The position numbers and the translations under genes were made by a program. A DNA stretch of 64,000 nt from Melampsora larici-populina 98AG31 (Eukaryota > Basidiomycota > Pucciniomycetes > Pucciniales > Melampsoraceae): the NCBI RefSeq assembly GCF_000204055.1, contig NW_006768766.1:1232941-1296940 (forward strand). The letters are read 5' to 3'. Positions 45,909 through 57,137 of the stretch are shown here, piece after piece. The notes below the pieces were generated by a model. It made no database searches. It had not been told where the DNA came from and saw nothing but the letters and a program-made list of their open reading frames with translations. Every line of letters begins with the position of its first letter. Position 1 is the stretch's first letter.

Positions 45909-48308
45909 ATGTCAAACTTTACAGGCATTCATCATGTCGTAGAAGATCACGAAAATGAACAGACGCGTGAAGATCAGAAAGGTTCAACTTCGGAATTTGA
46001 ACGAGGGAAAAAAGGAATTTCAAAGGCTTGGAAACTTTTGTTTTATCAAGAACCTCGTGAGCCTTCGACTTTGAGAAGTCAAGAGGAGAAGAAACTTGTC
46101 TGGTTGATTGACATACATATGTAAGCATAAAGAAACCAATCCCATCTTTATCGAGTGCTGATTGGCTATGAGCTGATTTTGGAATTAATTTTGATTGTGT
46201 CGACTTTATCTTAGGCTTCCTTGCATATGCTGTCTATATTGTTTGAATCGTGAGTGGATTTGACTATCGATGAAAGGGATTTTAGATTGCCTTGTAGTTT
46301 TTTTATTGATTCTCTTCGCTCACGATAGATCTTGATAGGTCAAATGTATGTTCAGAATTGCTTTCTCAAATTACTCGATGTCATGATGGATCGATTGCAG
46401 TTTGATGTTACTGAATTGGAAAATGGATTCAGATTGCCAATGCGCGGATTGGTGGCATGAGTGTTGATCTCAACCTCTCATCAACTGATTACTCATTGGC
46501 GGTCTTAATTTTTTCTTGGGATACATGTAAGCCTTACTTTGAATGACTTTAGATGATCTTCTTTGATTATAAATTGACAATCTTGTACTCTTTAAGCTTA
46601 GCGGAAATACCTAGTAACATGATGATGCCTCAACTCCGACCATCTATCTTCTTATCCCTCCTTACTTTTTCTTGGGGACTTGTAGCTGCTTGTTTCGGTC
46701 TTGTTCAAACAAAGCAAGCTTTGATTGGCATGCGCTTCCTTTTAGGCCTTATTGAGTAGGTTTTCTCTTCGGAAATGAAACGAGATATACATATCTGATC
46801 GTAGCCCTTTTTGACCTGTTCTGATCGTCCTCAATGATTACAGGTCTGGGTTTTTTCCTGGATTGGTATGTCTTTCGATAATTTTGAATTCGAAGGATGA
46901 GTGACTCTGAACTCGCATACCACAGGTGTATTATCTCTCTTCGTGGTATCGGAAGCGCGAATTGGCTAAAAGAATTGGACTCTTGTATTCTGCAGCCATC
47001 TTCTCCGGAGCGTTTGGTGAGTAGGACTTACCGGTTGATGGTGCAAGTTTTGATTTCTTTTGAAATAGGATATTTTCTGATCATATCGTTGTATGCGATT
47101 GGATAGGTGGTCTGTTAGCTGGGTCTGTAATTGCTCATCTCGATGGTGCTCTAGGGATCAGAGGCTGGCGGTGGATTTTTATCAGTTTAGTACTTCATCA
47201 TTCACCTTGTTTTCTCCAAACCGGTTAAAACACAGGAATTAATCAAAGATTGATATCTGGATGATTGTTACTTCAGTCGAAGGATCTGTGACGATCTTAG
47301 CTTCCTTTGTTGTAGTTTTCTTCTTACCAGATTGGCCATCAGATACTAGATGGCTTGGTCCAGAACAACGCATGTTGGCAAAAGCTCGTCTGCACGATGA
47401 TACTTTGATAACATCTCAAGATACAGAATATCAACACTTGAGTCATTTACAAGCTCTGAAAGCAGCACTGCTAGATTGGAGGACTCATGTATTTGGCTTG
47501 ATGTGTACGTTAGATCCTTTCCTCCTCATTTTCACAAGGCTCTTGCTAATGCTTTTCATTGGTTTTGTTAATAAAAGACACGTTGATCAGTAGTGCAAAC
47601 ATGATTTCTTACTTTATTCCAGCTATCACATCAAGTATGGGTTACACTGGTGAAAAGGCTCAATTCATGACCGTACCTATTTACATATGTGCTGTGTTAG
47701 CTATCATTGGAATCTCATTTTCAGCTGACCATTTTAATGAAAGAGGTTTACATATTGGATTACCCAGCTTTGTTGCTGGGAGTTTGTATACAATTTGTAT
47801 TTGGGTACATGAGCCTAAAGCTCGTTATGGAATACTTTGGTATGTCAATAATGTTTATCCATATGATTTCATTTTGTTTGTTGGAAATTTATCCTTCACT
47901 TTGTGGATTTTTAGTCTTTCCTATGGTTTGGTACAATCTGCTGTTCCTGTGATTCTTGCTTGGGTGTCACAGCATATCAAATACCCTGATTCAAAAAGAG
48001 CAGTTAGTCAAGCTTATGTGAATACAGGTAAGCTGTTCATCAACTCAAGCCAGTTTGAACCCAGTCCTTTGGTCACTTATATGATTCTTGATTCACGATT
48101 TTAAGTTGGTAGTGCGGCTGCATTTTACGGTAGCTTTCTTTGGTCTAAACCTCCGGATTTTACTAATGGGTTTATAGCTTTAATGATCTTCTGTTTTGGA
48201 TGTGTGATTTGTGTGATTTTTGCTCAATTTGCATTTGTGAGGGAGAAGATAAAAAAAGAAAAGGAGTTGGTCAAGAAAGTCAGTGTAGAGATGGAGAACA
48301 GAAGATGA
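45909..48308 (+). CDS. MFS transporter, ACS (allantoate/nicotinate permease-like) family, copy 1
   Basis: Twelve exons in the same positions as the two paralogues below: 45909-46120, 46215-46249, 46329-46345, 46433-46526, 46602-46755 (see below), 46844-46865, 46926-47016, 47107-47184, 47277-47504, 47578-47839, 47915-48027, 48106-48308; 502 aa. Family blocks: LDRSNIANARIGGMSVDL, EIPSNMMMPQLRPS, SGFFPGLVYYLSSWYRKREL, FSGAFGGLLAG, GIRGWRWIFI and DSKRAVSQAYVNT. Such permeases import small organic anions (allantoate, nicotinate, pantothenate, biotin precursors); the substrate cannot be read from sequence. Oddity: exon 4 is one base shorter than in the paralogues (a T-run after the codons for LAVLI). 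With the conserved acceptor at 46597 the frame meets TAG at once. An acceptor five bases further on (CTTAG, 46601) restores the frame with a changed, two-residue-shorter helix. Confidence 0.85.
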
Positions 48309-48549
48309 TACTGATAGAGTGAGATGAGATGATTTGTGGATAGTTACTCTTCTTTAGAAGCACTAGGCTGTTAACAGGTACTTTTGGATCTTGGGAAGAT
48401 TTTTTCACTGTGTACATATATGAAAGGTCCATTCTTTCATTCTTCACCTGTACATTTTGTTGTATGATATGTATTATCAAAACTTATTCCTCCCTGTCAT
48501 TACTGCAGTCTGCCAGTCTATTTGCCTTGCAGGGAGGAATCACTTGAAT
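48309..48549. other. 3' flank of MFS copy 1 before the transposon stack
   Basis: Short AT-rich spacer; no feature seen. Confidence 0.4.
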
Positions 48550-48799
48550 CACTGTGAACCTCATTCAACTTCCCCCATTGGGAGGTGGAAAATGATTAGG
48601 AGTATGGCTTGGCTTAAAAGGATCTATCACTGCACTCCTGAGCCATAACACCCACACTACATTGTGCAGTAGGCTGAGTGAATGGGCAGCTATCATGTAC
48701 ATACAGGTCTGTTCAGTTTTCTGCTCATCTGAATATGTGAATCATATGTAATACATGCTGTAACTTTTTTCCAGCTTGACAAACATGTTCCAAAACACT

Positions 48800-49295
48800 A
48801 GGGGTTGGGCGAAAAACCAACCAACCAGTTTCCAAACCCTGTTCAATTGCAGTTCAAATTTTTGGGAACACTTAAGAGATGGCTCAGAATTAATATCAAA
48901 GCCACACAAAACCAACAAACAATTTTATTCATCTTTTTGCTTTCCAAAAATGTTGACCGGTATGATTGGTTTTGGGATCACGCCACCTCTTTAACCGTTC
49001 AAAAGCTTTTACAGGGAAAGCAATTTGTGGCGCCACAAGCCTTGCAAACACCCTTTTTGCACCTTTTACAGATCCGTGAAAGGTGTGAAATCTTGCCTGA
49101 GTTCTTCAAACTGAGCTATTGGTGGGGCTGGAGGAGAAAAATCAGATCCAAAGACTGACTTTGGGTCTTTTTGGGTAACCTGGCACAGCAACAGGTCTGT
49201 GAAACCTGCACCCAGTTGATTTTGGTCATTGTTGGCTGTTTTCAATTTAATTCTCAAGGACACAAAACCGGTTGGTCAGTTCTTTGCCCAACCCC
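48800..49295. mobile_element. TA-flanked MITE (GGGGTTGGGC ends)
   Basis: About 496 bp. The ends are GGGGTTGGGCGAAAAACCAA and the complementary TTCTTTGCCCAACCCC, flanked by TA on both sides (48798-48799, 49296-49297). Tc1/mariner-type MITE; no ORF. Confidence 0.7.
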
Positions 49296-49575
49296 TACTG
49301 ACTCAAATTTTTGGTGCAATTTCATCAACCAACCTTCATATAAAACCCTTTCTGTGACTGACAAATGGCTTTGAGAATATTGCCTGAGTAGCTATGCAGA
49401 TATATGTATGTAGTGAACTTGTGGGACAATATTGTCAGACTCAAGGGCAAATAGCTAGGGCCCGTTGGGCTGATACCCACAAACAGTTTTTGGTCAAAAG
49501 CACCACCAAAGCCAAAAACTGTTTTTGTGTCAAAATAATTGTTGGTGTTCATAAAAAACACCGGTGTTTGGTAAC

Positions 49576-51239
49576 AAGGTCAAAATCACTACACAATGGA
49601 TAGTGGTAGTGTTGTGAAAGTGCTGTGGCACTACCCTTTGAAAAATTGGTTTTTGTGATAGTGGTTGATGCACAGCCCTATACAAAAGTCCAAAATTTCT
49701 ATAGTGGTATGTCCACTACACTCACAAGTTTTGGCAGTGTGTCCACACATATAGTGGTCCACATAGTGTACTGCAGTGTGCACTGATAGATAATATATTG
49801 AAATTTCATCAGGCTCTGCCCCCAAATAACTAGAAGTCCTTTGCTCTGTTAGGACCATTGTTTATCTTTCCTTTAGCATGAAAGGTATACACATACTTGA
49901 GTTCACCTCTGTCATACTTTGCCCCACTCATCCACCTTGTGACCTTCTATCATCCGCTTTCCCCCACCACGTCTACCATACCAGTGCACCCCATCAAAAT
50001 CATGATCAAAAGTGAGTTTCAAATGAAAAGTATGAAATAACCTGCCTTAATCCCCTTGGACCATTGCTTGTGACTTATAAATCTAGATTTATTATCAAAA
50101 TTTTGATTTAAACAGCATCCTCCCAATAATCATACTTTACATACCACTCCATCTCCCCCCAATAAATGTACTTTTCAATTTGAGCCATTATCCGGTTTCT
50201 TTATTATCAATTTCTTATCTTTCATCTTGATTTTCTTTCAATTCATCTTATACTTTTATGCTGAAGGTATAAAATCAGCAAGATTACACTGTTACAGATG
50301 ACAAGTACAATGTATTTGCTTCAATGCCTTCTCCTGAAAATGGTGTTAGTCATGAGATGGAGGGCTGCATGTCTGGGAAGTTCCCGCTGATTGGTGGCTT
50401 GCTGTGTTCATGGTGGAAGGTAAGTTTTCCTTTCATTCTCTTTACCAATACTATGATTTCTCACTACTTTGTGTGATGTAGGACAACTCAGGTGCCTTTC
50501 CTGCTCTTGCAGAGATGGCTCAGGATTTCCTGTGCTGTTCTGCAACCACTTGTTTGTGTGAGAGGGTATTTTCCGGAGCAGCCAATGTCTGCAGATCTGA
50601 TCAAATGGCATTGGAAAGTGCAACCATTGAACAACTTACTTCATTGTGTGAATGGATAAAGGCCAGTTTTAATGTTTCCTGAGAGTTTTCTGAGGCCTTG
50701 TGTTGGTTGTGTATATGGAAAAAATGAAGTAATCCTTAATTGTCAATCTTTCTACATCTTTTTTGTTTGTTATCTCCCTATGCTCTTGTTCCTCATTCAA
50801 CTTCTTATTCTTCAGGTTTGCAGCTTTCTTTAATACAAATCTTGGCTATTTTATCTTATTATTTTCTCATCTCACTCCTTTCCCCTTGCTTCCCAACTCT
50901 CTTTAAAACTTGATTCATTTTCAATCTCTCTGCTTTTTCCTGACCGGCTCAAGTAATCCATAAACCAAGATTAATAGTTCTTTGTACATATTTTCTAGGT
51001 AGTGCACTACACGCCTTTTGATAAATTTCTTTTTTCACATTCAAAAAACATGTGCACTATTATAGTGCTAGTGATACAATATCACAGTGAGTGTGAGTGA
51101 CTAACACACACCACTACATATGATCCATAGCGGGTTTCTGCAGATAGTGGTGCATATTGGTTCTTCAAAATAGTGATACACCACACCACTACTGAGGACC
51201 TGTCATATAGCTGTGCATAGTGAAGTGATTTTGACCTTG
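49576..51239. mobile_element. hAT transposon relic with 8-bp target-site duplication
   Basis: The ends share AAGGTCAAAATCACT / AGTGATTTTGACCTT. TTGGTAAC is found on both flanks (49568-49575 and 51240-51247; the last C overlaps the terminal base). Both subterminal regions are full of TAGTG/CACTA words. Only the C-terminal part of a transposase remains inside. Confidence 0.75.
50298..50682 (+). pseudogene. hAT transposase C-terminal (hATC) fragment
   Basis: Two exons, 50298-50419 and 50482-50682, in phase 0. They encode the hAT end: LLCSWWKDNSGAFPALAEMA, QDFLCCSATT, then CERVFSGAANV with the expected Glu-Arg, and TIEQLTSLCEWIKASF. The N-terminal BED finger and the Asp-bearing blocks are absent, so this is a truncated transposase. 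It differs from the full hAT at 11703-15969 at most residues, so it is a different lineage. Confidence 0.8.
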
Positions 51240-51517
51240 TTGGTAACTCCATTTGATCAAAAACAAGGACTGTTTTTGATCAAAAAGTCTTCAATTTTGA
51301 AAAACAGCCCTGAGGCTGTTTTTGAGACCAAAACAAGTTTTTGCCCTTGTTTGTCCCTCTATTTCAATATTTCAATAAGCTCTTTGGTTGAGTGTTTGGG
51401 AATTGTATAACCGATTTTCAACTTTCTCATTCCGCCCCATGAGAAAGGAGCAGATTGAAAAAGTGTTTTGGTGTAACACTTTTTGGCTAAACCAGCCAAA
51501 TGGCCCCTACACAATTA

Positions 51518-51749
51518 TGGGATACAAAGTTGAATCCGGGAACGTTCCCGGATTTTTTTCCCAGATTTCCAAATTTCCAAATCAAGTTGAAATTTGGGAA
51601 AAAAGAGGTGTAATGGCGGATGGAGCAACCGGGGATTCAAAGTTAAAAAAATCCGGATTTTTTCCCAGTATACAAACTACCACTAAAAACGGTATTTGGA
51701 AATTTGGGAAAAAATCCGGGACTGTTCCCGGATTCAACTTTGTATCCCA
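51518..51749. mobile_element. Short TA-flanked palindromic MITE
   Basis: 232 bp. The ends TGGGATACAAAGTTGAATCC and their complement are near-perfect for about 45 bp, with CCGGGAACGTTCCCGG-like palindromes near each end. TA lies at 51516-51517 and 51750-51751. Confidence 0.8.
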
Positions 51750-51965
51750 TAAATGTACATATCACATGTGATCTACTTATTCAGATGAGCAGACCTGTAC
51801 GTACAAGATATGAAAATATTCACTTAGCCTGCTGCACATATGTAGTGTGAGTTTTATGACTCAGGTGTGCAGTGATGGATCCTTTTATGAAAGACCATAC
51901 TCCCAATCATGTTCCCCTTGCCACTTGAGGAAGTTGAATAATATTTACAGTGAATGCATCATATG

Positions 51966-52374
51966 ACACCGCGGGAATCATTAAGTGTGAAACCGGATTG
52001 AGCAAAGTCACGGTGTCCGGGTCCGCGACTTCCTTCAATCACGGATCTCGTTTGCCATGGGTTTGCCATTGAGCTGCCCTCTACATAATCCTCCACTCAG
52101 GCTGTAGTATGGACTAATGGAGGTACCATATGTCTAGACTCTTGTAACATATACTTTATAAAGCTCATGACTCATACATGATCTTGAGTGGTCTGAGGAT
52201 ATTGAAAGGAAAAACAAGCATAACATGTACTGCAGCTCAGGCGGACAACTCAAGGGCAGCTTGATGCAAGCTAGCAAACCTATGGCAAACAAGATCTGCA
52301 ATTGAAGAAAGTCGCGGACCCGGACACCGCGACTTTGCTCAATCGGGTTTCACACTTAATGATTCCCGCGGTGT
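51966..52374. mobile_element. 409-bp MITE with about 70-bp inverted repeats
   Basis: The ends are ACACCGCGGGAATCATTAAG and its complement. The inverted match runs through TGAGCAAAGTC, CGGTGTCCGGGTCCGCGACTT and on to GGCAAAC. No ORF. The target duplication is not clear from the flanks. Confidence 0.8.
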
Positions 52375-52967
52375 GAGTTGTGTTTTTGTCAAAATAGCTG
52401 ATATTCAAAGTTAAGGATGATGCTGTCCTTTTGCAAGTTCATTCAACTACAAATTTGTAGACTGTTGATGCTAGTGACCCAAGGCCACGCTATTGTAAAG
52501 GGGTCAGAATCTTTTTACTCATTTTTTTATTTGGTTGAGATGGAATCAGAATCATAACAGTCTTTCAAAGCTTAAAGTACACAAGTCATAAATGTAGTCC
52601 ATTGATTTCACAATGAATGATGTTTCCTAAAGTTCTTAAAGTTTCTATGTTGATATTCATTTGTCTATCCTGCTTTTGACTTCAATTTCACTCAAGATTA
52701 TCAGTGTACTTTCCTTCCTTGCACTTTGTGTGCAAAAGGATTTAGCTTGTCGAAAGACGCGAAATACCTTGTATGCGTTGATATTGAGGATCAACAGACA
52801 TCTATATGCATAGATTTGATCAAATAATCAAGTTGTGTTAAGATTTGCCACAGAGATCCAAAACTAAACTTACTTACATATTACCTGTGATGGAGAATGG
52901 TACATGTATACCCTGTGATAAGCAACCTCTCAGAAAAATAGTTGCAAAACAGGAATGTTTGATTATG
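52375..52967. other. Spacer, nothing recognised
   Basis: 3' flank of the membrane-protein gene ending at 52968; AT-rich, no repeats seen. Confidence 0.4.
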
Positions 52968-54799
52968 CTAAAAAATGGAAATCTGACCCACTAGCTGAAT
53001 GCCCACCAACCACGCTCTATGCAGAAAAAAATCAACACTCTGGGGTGTTATCTAGAAAAACAAACCATAAATTCATTGTATCAGTCACAAAAGACAATGT
53101 CGTTCTATGAAAGTTTGATGTCTTACCGCCCAAATGAGTACCGGAAGATGTACTAAGATGGAGGTATAAAAGACTAAAGCATGAAGTACTGTTGCGTCGC
53201 GTTGTGGAGTTATACTTTCATTCATTTGGCTCATAGATCGTTGTAAAGTTTGACTTGAAGCTCCAAGCTCCTCGTCACGCTTCATGGCTGGTTTTGCAGG
53301 ACCATTGTACATCCCCCGTAGTAGGATCATAAGACAGGGAATGTATGCCTGAAGTTGTAAATCAGGTGTCAGGATACAATGTTGTTTGATAAAGTTTCTT
53401 GCTTACTAAGCATAAGATACCGACAGCGCAAAGGTATAGGCTGATCCCAATTCGAATCAAGCGGGAAGTGATGTTCTTGCGCGTCGCGAGAAATTTTAAG
53501 AGATATAAGTGATCCGATTGAATAGAGCTACGCCCCTCCAACACGACTCACCAGGTGAGGAAGTGCATGGATTGAAGGTAGTAGAATCATCCACAGCTTC
53601 GACGCGCTGTAAGTATCGGGTGAATAGGTCAATGCAGAATTCAAGAGGGCCTCAATCACGGGGCGCACGATATCGTCCATTCGAGAGTATTCTTGAATGG
53701 CTAGCGCGAAGATACAGATTATAGAAACTGCGTCACAGTAGATGTATCATAAGTTATCTTGGACTGAGGACCTTCCTCAACCATATCCTCAAAGCTTACT
53801 AGCAGGCCAAAGTCGGGCGCCCAAAACCGCCGCGTGCAGAGCCCAAGGAACAGACCGCGGGATGATCGTCTTCCCGAACTCTGTTTGAGATGTGGGTGAT
53901 CTCCATTTCAGGGTGGCGCAGTGACAAACAACCACCCATAAGAAACCTATTGAGCAAATGATAACCATGTAATCAGCGGTCCTGATGTTTTTTTGGTGCG
54001 AGATTTATTTGGGCTAGAAAATACTCACCCCTGTAAATGAAAAGTACAATCAAAACACCGTTGAGTAAAGAAACTTTGACAGCCAACTTAGAATTAACTG
54101 CAAGCAATCTTACCACGAGGCATCAAGGGCCACAATGAACTTGGTCCCAAACAAAAAAATCTGCCAAGTTTGATACCGGCCGGCTGATAATTGTTTTGAA
54201 ATCATGTCTACTAATGTGACTAAATTTGAGAGCGAAAGAACTACATCAGTGAGTATTCCATATGAATGCGGTCGGGTAAAATGTTTTGACTCACGAACAC
54301 TATAGATCAAGTAGCCGATGCTACAAAGATTTGAGCAGTCTACTTGAACCAAGCCAAGTTCGTTGAGCTTGAACAGGTAGAACCTACGACTCATGATTCG
54401 AAAGAACATGAGAGAGGCAGATTGACAGAGCATTCTACAGCATATCGTGTGTTCAACTACGTAAGTCAAAAATCCACCAGACCATGCATCGTCCCGCAGA
54501 ATGAAAGATTGAAATCAACTCGGGAAGCCATGTCTGCTTACATCCCAAAAGGTAAAATGAAGACGCGTTCTAAGTGTAAAGCCCACGATGGCGAAGAAGC
54601 AGTCTGATAGTATGAGGTGAGGAAAGGGCGCGATCGATCAATGCCTTGGTATCATACTCGAGATTTCAAGTGTACGAAAGTTAGTGCTCGAACATACTTG
54701 AAACAGTTGATCGAGAAAACCGGCCGTTGCTGCAAATGGATTGAGGTCGGGCGGGTGGTTTGAGAGAAAGTCTATGAATTCTTCTATGATTTCCGACAT
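52968..54799 (-). CDS. Multi-pass membrane protein of unknown function, 9 exons, 387 aa
   Basis: Exons: 54799-54698, 54603-54542, 54434-54295, 54240-54114, 53981-53800, 53727-53552, 53475-53407, 53348-53127 and 53051-52968; all phases fit and the last codon is TAG. The start MSEIIEEFIDFLSNHPPDL gives a short acidic N-terminus. Hydrophobic segments that look like membrane helices include VFILPFGIMLC, LCSIGYLIYSVLLSL, IFLFGTKFIVAL, YMVIICSIGFLWVVVCHC, ISIICIFALAI, IGISLYLCAVGILCL and LVFYTSILVHLPVLIWA, about seven in all. A polar Gln/Met/Ser-rich loop lies between the sixth and seventh. Seven spans suggest a receptor- or transporter-like topology, but no STE3, GPR1 or opsin motif is visible. 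I do not assign a family. Exon 3 and exon 5 acceptors were chosen by frame. Confidence 0.65.
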
Positions 54800-56304
54800 G
54801 AGGATTGTGTTGAAGGTTTTCTTTCACAATAAGATACGATACACTTGATACATATAGGGAAAAAGTAGCGGCAGAGGCAAGATTGGAGCTTCGACCAGTC
54901 AAGCTAAAATAATCAAGAAAACAAAGAGTTGAGGTTTTTGTTTTAAACTTCCTACAACTTTGCAGGTACGATCATTCTCTTTTTCCAGGCGTAATTAGGA
55001 CATCAATAGACATCGATCGAATGGAAATGAGGGGCTGCATGGAACTTGAGAGAGTACGGGCAGAGTCCCATGAGGTTCCATCGGGGCCTTCCACTTTGGC
55101 TTTGAGACTAAGAGAATGTGAATAAAAATGATATCTCCTCATTTCTCATATATCTAAACTTCGCTCGTGCTGTCTATCGGGGGGATCTTGTGTATCTTCC
55201 TCTCAGTACATACCACATGCCCTTCAGAGGTTACTCTCAACGCGGCAGCTCGTCACATCAATCGCCCATCTTTCGAAGAAGGCTCGGGTGGACCAAGATC
55301 AGGACATGGGAAGTAGATAAACGACGAACTGGAGATCCCCAGCTTACTGGATGCCCGAAGATGATATGGAAACTCTTCGTGGAACAAAGTCCCCAATGGC
55401 TCAATCACATACAGACCAAGAACGATTCTTCGGCTTTCCCGAGCTATGTATGACGGACATGGATCCACGATCGAAGGAAAATCCATTTCCTATCATCCCC
55501 TGTTCTTTTGTTCTTAAGTATCTCAAATCCTCACCCTCTTCCTATGTAGAATCTTCATATCTTCTCAAAGTACCATCTCAATCACCCCAGTATAGACTAT
55601 CTCACATCTAGTCTCACTGTCTCAGTTTAAGTCGTTTATACTTTTTTCCCTCCCACCCTCACTGAAAAGATTAAAGCTTACATGTAGATATAAAATTGCT
55701 CTGCAGGTATGTTCCGAATAGTTATGACCAATAGTTTCATCTTACTCTCCATCTGTCTCCATGAAGCTATACTTACTTACATACCACACATCCTGAGTCC
55801 TGTTTTTTAGCCAGCTTTTCTTCTAAAAAAATCTCTCTGTGACACTCCATTGATATCCACTTTAATATGTGTGCCCTTATGCTTTCTTGTACAACCTCCT
55901 TGTCCTCCTTTATTAGGTTGGTGCAGTTGTTAAGAGGCTGCCTCCCACATTTCTTGGTCTACATAACCGGTTTCGGGTAGGACCGACGAAGTTCAGTCCC
56001 AGCGCCGAGACGATCGGCGCTGATGCGTCGTGTGGTGGTCGTAGAGAGGGCGCCGGTATAGGCCAGCATCCAGATTTGTGTGATCAGCCAACCGATGAGG
56101 GGTCCCGCCATTTCTTGCTACAACATCTTTCCAGACGAATCCCACTTACACAGAAGAGAGACGGTAAGAGTCTTCCCGCCGTTTGAAATTTGAATACGAT
56201 CCCGAGAACATCACGCCATTTGCTCGGCGTGTGTCTGCCGAGCCAGCGACGGTTGCAATAATTCAAAAACATTCGCTCAGGCATGTTGCGTTGTCTCTAT
56301 ATAT
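54800..56304. other. Long intergenic region, no supported gene
   Basis: Several open frames cross this DNA but none shows splice logic, signal peptide or recognisable domain. The GC-richer 55915-56250 part may be an old repeat. Confidence 0.4.
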
Positions 56305-56859
56305 ATGTCTTCGAGTGTCCCAAATCTCACACCTTTGCAAGTAATGTTCATCTTTTCATACTCTTTGATTGTCAGAGACCATCGACATGTCTATCCGTCC
56401 TGTGTGATTGATGCCTCAAAAATCCGGCAAACGGTGCCCAAGCTAAGTGGTGAGGATTTCATGACACACGGAACGCTTGCGCCCGCAACGCCTAAGAATC
56501 TCCACGCTTCTAATCATCGGAGCTCGCTCAAAGTACGCGATCAACGAGGAAGACGGAGCAAGCATCTTTCAATCAGCCCCATAAATGGGGCTCGTCAGAA
56601 GAGGATTGATGTGACTGGTAGTGTGAATCCGCCGTTGCCTATTCTTTTCCAAAGTAATGCAATCGATGGCTGAGAAGTGATTTCAATATACTTATAACAT
56701 GGATTTACAGATACTTCCCACAGCCCGCCTTCGGATACTGATACCCTTCTAGCCTTCCAGGAGCGCCTGGCTCATTGGCTTGAGATGTCGATGTTTGTCG
56801 GTGTCAAAATGAAAAAAGAACTAATTCGGTCCAAGTTTCCGCTCAAGCATTTAACTTGA
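56305..56859 (+). CDS. Possible two-exon hypothetical gene, 165 aa
   Basis: Exon 56305-56653 (donor GTAATG) joins exon 56711-56859 (acceptor TTTACAG) in phase 1 and ends TGA. The product is basic and Ser/Pro-rich in the middle (DQRGRRSKHLSISPINGARQ). It ends in a short amphipathic helix (LAFQERLAHWLEMSMFVGVK). The start is uncertain; the ATG at 56461 could be used instead. Only clean splicing and an open frame support it. Confidence 0.35.
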
Positions 56860-57137
56860 CTGGCTTCGACAACTCTAGCCATAGACACCCTGGCTCACTC
56901 ACGGCTTGCAGCTGGATCGCCTCTAGCGTGGCAATCTATACGGAACTGGTGACTGCGAGTGTTCACTTAAGCGTTTGGGGTTGCGCTTCCACGGCTCACC
57001 TAGACTTTGACAAATTTCAATTTCCTCCGAGCATCCATCCACGTATTGTTTGTCTTTCGTCAGTAACACGGTACACCCTCTCATTGGCCTTCATCAAAGA
57101 AACCCTTTCATCTTCATATTCACCCTCAACACGCAGC

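Larger units (their letters stand above)
49458..51507. mobile_element. TA-flanked element with GGGCCCGTTGGGCTG-type ends, split by a hAT relic
   Basis: The left end (GGGCCCGTTGGGCTG after TA at 49456) and the right end (CAGCCAAATGGCCCC before TA at 51508) are imperfect inverted repeats. Further matching CTGTTTTTG/TCAAAA blocks lie inside. The interior is mostly the inserted hAT remnant at 49576-51239. Confidence 0.55.
48550..51957. mobile_element. Outer DNA element with long (about 200 bp) inverted arms, host of further insertions
   Basis: The left arm (48550-48760) and the reverse complement of the right arm (about 51757-51957) match over about 200 bp with moderate divergence. Shared words include TTCAACTTCC, AGTATGG, AAAGGATC, ATCACTGCAC, ACACTACAT, CAGGTCTG and CTGCTCATCTGAATA. 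Outer ends read CACTGTGAA and TTTACAGTG. No target duplication is obvious, so it is an old element. It encloses the three elements listed next; its own coding capacity is not evident. Confidence 0.65.

Noticed and set aside
54061..54113. Extra exon with a hydrophobic frame (LLNGVLIVLFIY) between exons 4 and 5 of the membrane protein
   Set aside because: No acceptor gives the required phase, and it would leave very short introns; a single 132-nt intron to 53982 fits all phases.
55118..55611. Plus-strand ORFs of 86-111 aa downstream of the membrane-protein gene
   Set aside because: No splice logic, no domain and biased toward random composition.
55915..55995. tRNA-like stretch (GCAG...CTGC D-stem, end pairing GTTGGT/ACCGAC)
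   Set aside because: No proper T-loop (GTTCRANNC) or anticodon stem could be drawn; probably chance.
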